This document shows positions 6,239 to 9,423 of a stretch of DNA of 9,423 bases, in pieces. Below the pieces are notes generated by a model. It was given only the letters and a program-made list of their open reading frames with translations, was not told the DNA's origin and searched no databases. Both the position numbers and the translations under genes were made by a program. Every line of letters starts with the position of its first letter. The first letter of the stretch is position 1. This stretch comes from DP-20 sp964539925 (lineage in GTDB: Bacteria; Desulfobacterota; Binatia; UBA9968): the NCBI GenBank assembly GCA_964539925.1, contig CAZILB010000141.1:1-9423 (forward strand). Direction: 5' to 3'.

Positions 6239-7138
6239 TCAGTCGGACAAACGAGCGCGGGCGGCTTCGGAAATTGCGAGCACCGCCGGATGGCGCAGCT
6301 TGCGGTCGAGGGAAATCGCGAAAAAGCGCTCGCGCACTTCGGCGATACGCCCAACGACTTTGACCTCGTACTGCTTTTGCACCTCCGGCGCGATCACCGA
6401 CGGCGCCGCGAACAAGCCGAGCCCATGCTGCCCGAAGACTTTCATCAGAGCGCTGTCTTCGAACTCGGCAACAATCCGGGGGTGAATACGCTGGGCATCG
6501 AACCACTGGTCTAAAGAGCGGCGCGCCGTGGTATTGCGTGTCGGCAGCAAGAAAGGCGCGCCGTCGAGCGATCGAGGGAAACCCCCCTTGTATTTGCCGA
6601 CCAATCGCCCGCTCCCGAACAAGAGCATGGCGCATTCACCGAGGAGATGGCTGAAGGCTTTGACATTGAACGTGGTGTCGATGGGGGCATCGGCCAGCAC
6701 GACGTCGATGTCGTGCAGCGCCAGCGCCGGCAGGAGTTCTTCGTTGGTGCCCTCCCGGCAAACGATCCGGTACTGTTGCCGTAGCTTGAGCGCCGGCTCG
6801 ATCAACTGATAAGCGACCAGCTTCGGCAGAACGTCGAATACGCCCACCGTGAGCCGCGCCAGCCGTCCCTCCGGCCGGCCTTTGAGACTGCCGATCATCT
6901 CCTGGCCAAGGGAAAAGATCTCATCCGCATACCGGAACACCAATTTGCCGGTGTCCGTCAGCACCAGATGCCGCCCAACCCTGTGAAACAGTTTTTCCCC
7001 CAGCGCCTGCTCCAGCGACTTTAGTTGTGCGCTGACCGTCGCCTGGGTTAGCCGCAGCTGCTCGCTGGCGCGCGATACGCTGCCTGCCCGGGCGACGGTC
7101 CAGAAATAGTTCAGGTGATGATAATTAAGCCATTCCAT
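6239..7138 (-). CDS. LysR-family transcriptional regulator, NhaR-like
   Basis: This 299-residue DNA-binding protein has the LysR winged helix-turn-helix in residues 1-65 (NYHHLNYFW, then TQATVSAQLKSLEQALG and KLFHR) and a two-lobed effector domain. It resembles E. coli NhaR throughout: the NxxHLxYFW opening, RYADEIFSLGQEM after the HTH, the DxVLADxPID segment and the EFEDSALMKVFG segment all have close counterparts, and the length is the same. NhaR activates sodium/proton antiport and biofilm genes, but no such genes are seen here, so a local catabolic role is more likely. A frame extension to TTG at 7144 exists; the ATG at 7138 aligns residue for residue with the NhaR N-terminus and was chosen. 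No Shine-Dalgarno sequence precedes either. It diverges from the small gene at 7260 and lies upstream of the bicupin gene on the same strand. Autoregulation through the box at 7152-7166 is plausible. Confidence 0.93.
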   Translation of the reverse strand: MEWLNYHHLNYFWTVARAGSVSRASEQLRLTQATVSAQLKSLEQALGEKLFHRVGRHLVLTDTGKLVFRYADEIFSLGQEMIGSLKGRPEGRLARLTVGVFDVLPKLVAYQLIEPALKLRQQYRIVCREGTNEELLPALALHDIDVVLADAPIDTTFNVKAFSHLLGECAMLLFGSGRLVGKYKGGFPRSLDGAPFLLPTRNTTARRSLDQWFDAQRIHPRIVAEFEDSALMKVFGQHGLGLFAAPSVIAPEVQKQYEVKVVGRIAEVRERFFAISLDRKLRHPAVLAISEAARARLSD

Positions 7139-7151
7139 GCGCAAAGTTTGG

Positions 7152-7166
7152 TTAGACTTTTTCTAA
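7152..7166. promoter_or_regulatory. LysR-type binding box (T-N11-A dyad)
   Basis: TTAGA (7152-7156) and TCTAA (7162-7166) form a perfect 5-bp dyad with a 5-base A/T-rich spacer, and T7153 with A7165 gives the T-N11-A pattern typical of LysR sites. It is 14 bases upstream of the lysR ATG and just downstream of the predicted lysR -10, a position suited to negative autoregulation. Binding by this regulator is inference. Confidence 0.42.
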
Positions 7167-7195
7167 TTGTTAATAAGAAATTATGAGTTTGTCAA
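7167..7195 (-). promoter_or_regulatory. Candidate lysR promoter
   Basis: On the minus strand a perfect -35 hexamer TTGACA (7190-7195) is followed after 17 bases by TAACAA (7167-7172), only three of six for a -10. The surrounding 7140-7205 region is an AT-rich island in GC-rich DNA, as expected for a divergent promoter. I see no clear rightward promoter for the gene at 7260. Confidence 0.4.
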
Positions 7196-7259
7196 AATAT
7201 TCCATCCTGCTTATCTTTCCCGCTCAAAATCCTACCATCTGGAAGGGAGCCTAAAAGCC

Positions 7260-7685
7260 ATGAGATCGGCGAGTGTCAGTGCAACGGTCGATACCACAAG
7301 ACTCTTCGAACCGGACACGCTCATCCCGGATCAATTCTACGCGACGTTGAAGAGGAGCCAGATTAACGATCCGGAGCGCCGGTTGATGGCGGCCATTCTC
7401 GAAGACGCGGTGTCGTGTTTGTCGAAAGGCGGGAGCGAGGACGCTTGCCAGCATCAACGATCCGCGGAAGAGGCCGAATACTGGATCAACACTGAAGGGG
7501 AAGAGGAGTGGATCTTCTCGTTTACCAATGTCTGCGAAACTTTGGGACTCGATCCCAACTACATGCGGTGCGGCCTGAACCGCTTGACCCTGTCAAATCG
7601 GGGCAGAGCTCGAGAACCCATCCTGTTGAAAAAGTACCGCTCCGGGCCGCGCAAAAGAAAACTGCGCTTTCGCGCCGCGATGTGA
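7260..7685 (+). CDS. Conserved small protein of unknown function
   Basis: The 141-residue product has no function I know. Its core, residues 20-107, has a pattern I recall from uncultured Deltaproteobacteria-like genomes: an IPDQFY opening, DPERRLMAAILEDAVSC around 37-53, a tryptophan-containing linker (EYWIN), then WIFSFTNVCETLGLDPNYMR at 84-103 and a short helix. The last part could be a helix-turn-helix-like unit: the spacing SFxxVCxxLGLDPxYxRxxL looks like a small alpha-helical DNA-binding motif, but that is speculative. The C-terminus (about 112-141) is rich in Arg and Lys. The frame is open from a TTG at 7167, but that lies in the AT-rich promoter region and has no ribosome binding site; the ATG at 7260 follows GGAAGGGAG (7241-7249) and starts just before the conserved core. 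Transcribed divergently from lysR. Confidence 0.75.
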   Translation: MRSASVSATVDTTRLFEPDTLIPDQFYATLKRSQINDPERRLMAAILEDAVSCLSKGGSEDACQHQRSAEEAEYWINTEGEEEWIFSFTNVCETLGLDPNYMRCGLNRLTLSNRGRAREPILLKKYRSGPRKRKLRFRAAM

Positions 7686-7721
7686 CGGTTGCGCGAGCCC
7701 GCGCGCATGGGAGGTTTGCGC

Positions 7722-7774
7722 GCGCCGGCTCCACCGGGTATTTGCCTTTCGTAAGCTTCCGCAACTTCAAACAT
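7722..7774 (-). pseudogene. Relic of the 5' end of a SAM-dependent methyltransferase gene (frameshifted, truncated)
   Basis: On the minus strand an ATG at 7774, four bases after GGGAGG (7779-7784), starts MFEVAEAYERQ. A class I SAM-methyltransferase group I know begins with a sequence like AEAYERxMGRWSRRLAP. Here the reading frame after YERQ runs into unrelated residues, but one frame over the bases at 7722-7736 read RWSRR. Nine bases are expected between the arginine codon of YER and the codon for the Arg of RWSRR, and only eight are present (7737-7744), so a single-base loss would explain the break. Homology stops after about 18 codons and no glycine-rich SAM-binding motif follows before the 3' end of the opposing gene at 7685. 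The relic lies 69 bases after the cupin stop in the same direction, as an operon partner would. The match is short and from memory. Confidence 0.5.
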
Positions 7775-7821
7775 AGATCCTCCCTTGTGCGGATATGCTG
7801 CCTTCCATCTCGGTGCGCACC

Positions 7822-7845
7822 CCTGCCGCGCAGGCTGAGCTTTTT
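7822..7845 (+). terminator. Possible weak rightward terminator
   Basis: CCTGC-CGC-GCAGG (7822-7834) forms a 5-bp GC-rich hairpin, followed six bases later by TTTTT (7841-7845). It could stop transcripts from the gene at 7260-7685 before they run antisense into the cupin gene. The stem is short and the T-run is displaced, so confidence is low. Confidence 0.22.
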
Positions 7846-8302
7846 ACTCCCTGTTTTGCCCCGGCTCCATACCATGCCGCTTCATTAATGCCATTTCGTC
7901 TTCCGCGCTCGGTGGAATCGCTCCCGACCAGAGCGCCTGCAACTCTTCGAAGTAACCGTCCATAGCCGGCGCATGGATGATAAGCAACCGCGACTGCGCC
8001 GTTGCCGCGTTGCCGAACGTGTGCGAAACGCCCCCGGGCACATGCACAAAACACCCAGGCCGGCCCGTCACGGTGTCGTCGCCGAGAAAAAATTCAATCT
8101 CGCCTTCAACCACGTAAAACGCCTCTTCACAATTGGTATGAATGTGCGGCGGCGGCTTCCTGCCGCCCGGTGGGAGCGTGCGCTCCATAAACGAGAACGC
8201 GCCATTCGTGCTTGCGTGCGTGGCCTTGAAGAACATCGTGCTGCCGCGCGCGCTGAACACTTTACCCTGCCCCGCATCATAAACGACCGCTTTGTCTCTC
8301 AT
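7844..8302 (-). CDS. Single-domain cupin protein
   Basis: This 152-residue protein matches the cupin consensus closely. Motif 1, G-x5-HxH-x4-E-x6-G, spans Gly47, His53, His55, Glu60 and Gly67; motif 2, G-x5-PxG-x2-H-x3-N, spans Gly83, Pro89, Gly91, His94 and Asn98. The metal ligands His53, His55, Glu60 and His94 are all present, so a mononuclear metal site is expected. Such proteins may be dioxygenases, isomerases or small-molecule sensors; the substrate is unknown. The frame is open up to 8431, but a GGTGGAGG site (8307-8314) stands just before the ATG at 8302 and the upstream residues are not cupin-like, so I start at 8302. It lies 141 bases downstream of the second luciferase-like gene on the same strand, and the methyltransferase relic follows it. 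Confidence 0.88.
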   Translation of the reverse strand: MRDKAVVYDAGQGKVFSARGSTMFFKATHASTNGAFSFMERTLPPGGRKPPPHIHTNCEEAFYVVEGEIEFFLGDDTVTGRPGCFVHVPGGVSHTFGNAATAQSRLLIIHAPAMDGYFEELQALWSGAIPPSAEDEMALMKRHGMEPGQNRE

Positions 8303-8306
8303 ACGG

Positions 8307-8314
8307 CCTCCACC
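8307..8314 (-). promoter_or_regulatory. Ribosome binding site fixing the cupin start
   Basis: GGTGGAGG on the minus strand ends four bases before the ATG at 8300-8302, supporting this start over the longer open frame that reaches 8431. Confidence 0.65.
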
Positions 8315-8365
8315 AGATAGGAAAAGGGGATAAGTCCAATTTTCCAATCCTCCTTCAACCGGCGT

Positions 8366-8384
8366 CCACGCGAACGCTGCGTGG
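8366..8384. repeat. Stem-loop between the luciferase-like and cupin genes
   Basis: CCACGC (8366-8371) and GCGTGG (8379-8384) form a perfect 6-bp stem with a 7-base loop in the 141-base spacer. No T-run follows on either strand. It might influence mRNA processing or be a protein-binding dyad. I see no convincing promoter for the cupin gene in this spacer. Confidence 0.35.
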
Positions 8385-8443
8385 ATTCTAAACCCAGTTT
8401 TGCCGTGGAAGATCACATCACCGGGAACCACACGAGAGGTGTT

Positions 8444-9373
8444 TCACAAGTGCGGCATGATCTCCCTGGCGCAGATTTCCAGATGCTCCGTCTCGTCGAA
8501 CATGGGATTGAAGACAATCTGCTGCGCGCCGGCGCGGACGATTTCTTGGATTTTTTCCGTGCATTCGGCGGCGCTGCCCCAGATAGAAACCTTGGGTCCG
8601 AGGTCGGCGTTTTTGTATCTTTTTTGAAACCACTCGCGCAGGCGTCTCTCAGCGCGCGTTTTATCGTTATCGATGGCAAGATAAACCCTCTTTGAAAAAT
8701 GAAACGTCGCGCCATCGCGTTTGGCTTCGTCCAAAAATCCTCGAATGCGCGCCGACTCGCGAATAAACGATGCCGACGATGACGAGCCGGCGCCCATCCA
8801 GCCGTCGGCGTATTTCACCGCCCTTCGCAGCGCGTTCTCGTGGTGACCACCGAAAATCACCGGCAGGTGCGGTTTCTGCATCGGCTTGGGTTCCATGGAA
8901 ATGTCTTTGAAGTTCCAATAACGTCCAGCGAAGCTCGCTTTGGGTTCGGTCCAAAGAAGCTTGATAATTTGCACCGCTTCGGTGAAACGGGTCACGCGCC
9001 CCGCGCGCGTGTAACCGAACACATCCTCGTGGGAACCGAGATGGCCGCCGCCGAGGCCGACGCCCATCACGGCGCGGCCGCCGCTCATGCAATCCAAAGT
9101 AGAATAAGCCTTCGCCAGTTGAATCGGGTTGCGCAGGGGCAGCAGTATAACCGACGTGCCGAGCCGCAGCTTGTTCGTGATCGCCGCGACATAACTGAGC
9201 AACGTCACGGGCTCCAGTATTGTGAAGTCGCCGATGATGCGCTCCTGCAGCCAGAGGCTATCGTAGCCGAGTGCCTCAGCTTTGACGGCGAAGTTTCGGA
9301 TGTGGCCCATGTCGACCGGGCCGTCGAAAAATACCTGCGGCAGCTCGATCCCGCAGGGCAAGTGATTCGCCAT
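8444..9373 (-). CDS. Luciferase-like (LLM class) flavin/F420-dependent oxidoreductase
   Basis: The 309-residue protein is a luciferase-family TIM-barrel oxidoreductase, shorter than the one at 78-1136 and closer to the F420-dependent branch (MER/Fgd-like); FMN use is equally possible. Visible are AEALGYDSLWLQER (32-45), LRLGTSVILLPLRNP (69-83), TLDCMSGGR (92-100), the glycine-rich GVGLGGGHLG (104-113) and PVIFGGH near 171-177 followed by AVKYADGWMG. The two luciferase-like proteins share the LLPxxNP and TLDCxSGGR segments and so belong to one superfamily, but overall they are distant. The ATG at 9373 has AGGGAGGA eight bases upstream (9382-9389). It appears to be first gene of a transcript with the cupin gene; its promoter probably lies beyond the window, since the 50 bases left upstream show none. 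Confidence 0.92.
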   Translation of the reverse strand: MANHLPCGIELPQVFFDGPVDMGHIRNFAVKAEALGYDSLWLQERIIGDFTILEPVTLLSYVAAITNKLRLGTSVILLPLRNPIQLAKAYSTLDCMSGGRAVMGVGLGGGHLGSHEDVFGYTRAGRVTRFTEAVQIIKLLWTEPKASFAGRYWNFKDISMEPKPMQKPHLPVIFGGHHENALRRAVKYADGWMGAGSSSSASFIRESARIRGFLDEAKRDGATFHFSKRVYLAIDNDKTRAERRLREWFQKRYKNADLGPKVSIWGSAAECTEKIQEIVRAGAQQIVFNPMFDETEHLEICAREIMPHL

Positions 9374-9423
9374 GATTTAAGTCCTCCCTAATCGAAACAT
9401 TGATTCTTGGCGAAAGACCTAGC

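Noticed and set aside
7167..7259. TTG-initiated extension of the small conserved protein
   Set aside because: It overlaps the AT-rich lysR promoter, has no ribosome binding site and lies outside the conserved core.
7686..7721. Short alternating GC stretches (GCGCG-rich) considered as a possible direct repeat or attachment site
   Set aside because: They are low-complexity GC tracts with no second matching copy elsewhere in the window and no integrase gene nearby.
8840..9391. Plus-strand open frame of 183 codons opposite the second luciferase-like gene
   Set aside because: Shadow frame: antisense to a clear enzyme gene, no motif, no supported start.

Overview
The window is a GC-rich bacterial scaffold fragment with a 100-base run of N at 3757-3856. 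It looks like a draft or metagenome assembly of an environmental soil- or sediment-type heterotroph. The gene mix (two luciferase-like flavin monooxygenases, a Rieske oxygenase, an amidohydrolase-2 enzyme, cupins, a small conserved unknown protein) and the two repetitive intergenic elements remind me of uncultured Deltaproteobacteria/Binatota- or Rokubacteria-like genomes. That is an inference from gene content only: no rRNA, tRNA or phylogenetic marker is present.

Layout, left to right. (1) 78-2080, minus strand: a dienelactone-hydrolase-family enzyme (1361-2080) followed by a luciferase-like monooxygenase (78-1136); the 224 bases between them hold an inverted-repeat element and a possible promoter. 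(2) 2081-2310: a divergent promoter region with a good sigma70-type promoter for the rightward gene and a short dyad resembling a GntR-family operator. (3) 2311-3591, plus strand: a complete Rieske non-heme iron oxygenase large subunit of the phthalate 4,5-dioxygenase type, followed by a hairpin-forming repeat that runs into the assembly gap. (4) 3882-7138, minus strand: a NhaR-like LysR regulator (6239-7138), a two-domain cupin (5078-6112, start corrected to a strong ribosome binding site) and an amidohydrolase-2 enzyme (3882-5045). Cupin and amidohydrolase are 32 bases apart and look co-transcribed. (5) 7139-7259: an AT-rich region between lysR and a divergent small conserved protein (7260-7685), with a T-N11-A LysR box over the predicted lysR start point. 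(6) 7686-9373, minus strand: a second luciferase-like oxidoreductase (8444-9373), a classical single-domain cupin (7844-8302), and just beyond it a short relic that looks like the frameshifted 5' end of a SAM-dependent methyltransferase gene (7722-7774).

Taken together, the genes suggest catabolism of an aromatic or related ring compound: ring hydroxylation (Rieske), oxygenation or ring cleavage (bicupin, flavin monooxygenases), then hydrolysis or decarboxylation (amidohydrolase, dienelactone hydrolase), under LysR-type and perhaps GntR-type control. No substrate can be read from the sequence, and no ferredoxin or reductase partner for the Rieske enzyme lies in the window. I see no CRISPR array, transposase, phage gene or RNA gene. 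The least expected signals are the methyltransferase relic, the regulatory dyads, the bicupin with both metal sites apparently intact, and the conserved unknown protein.
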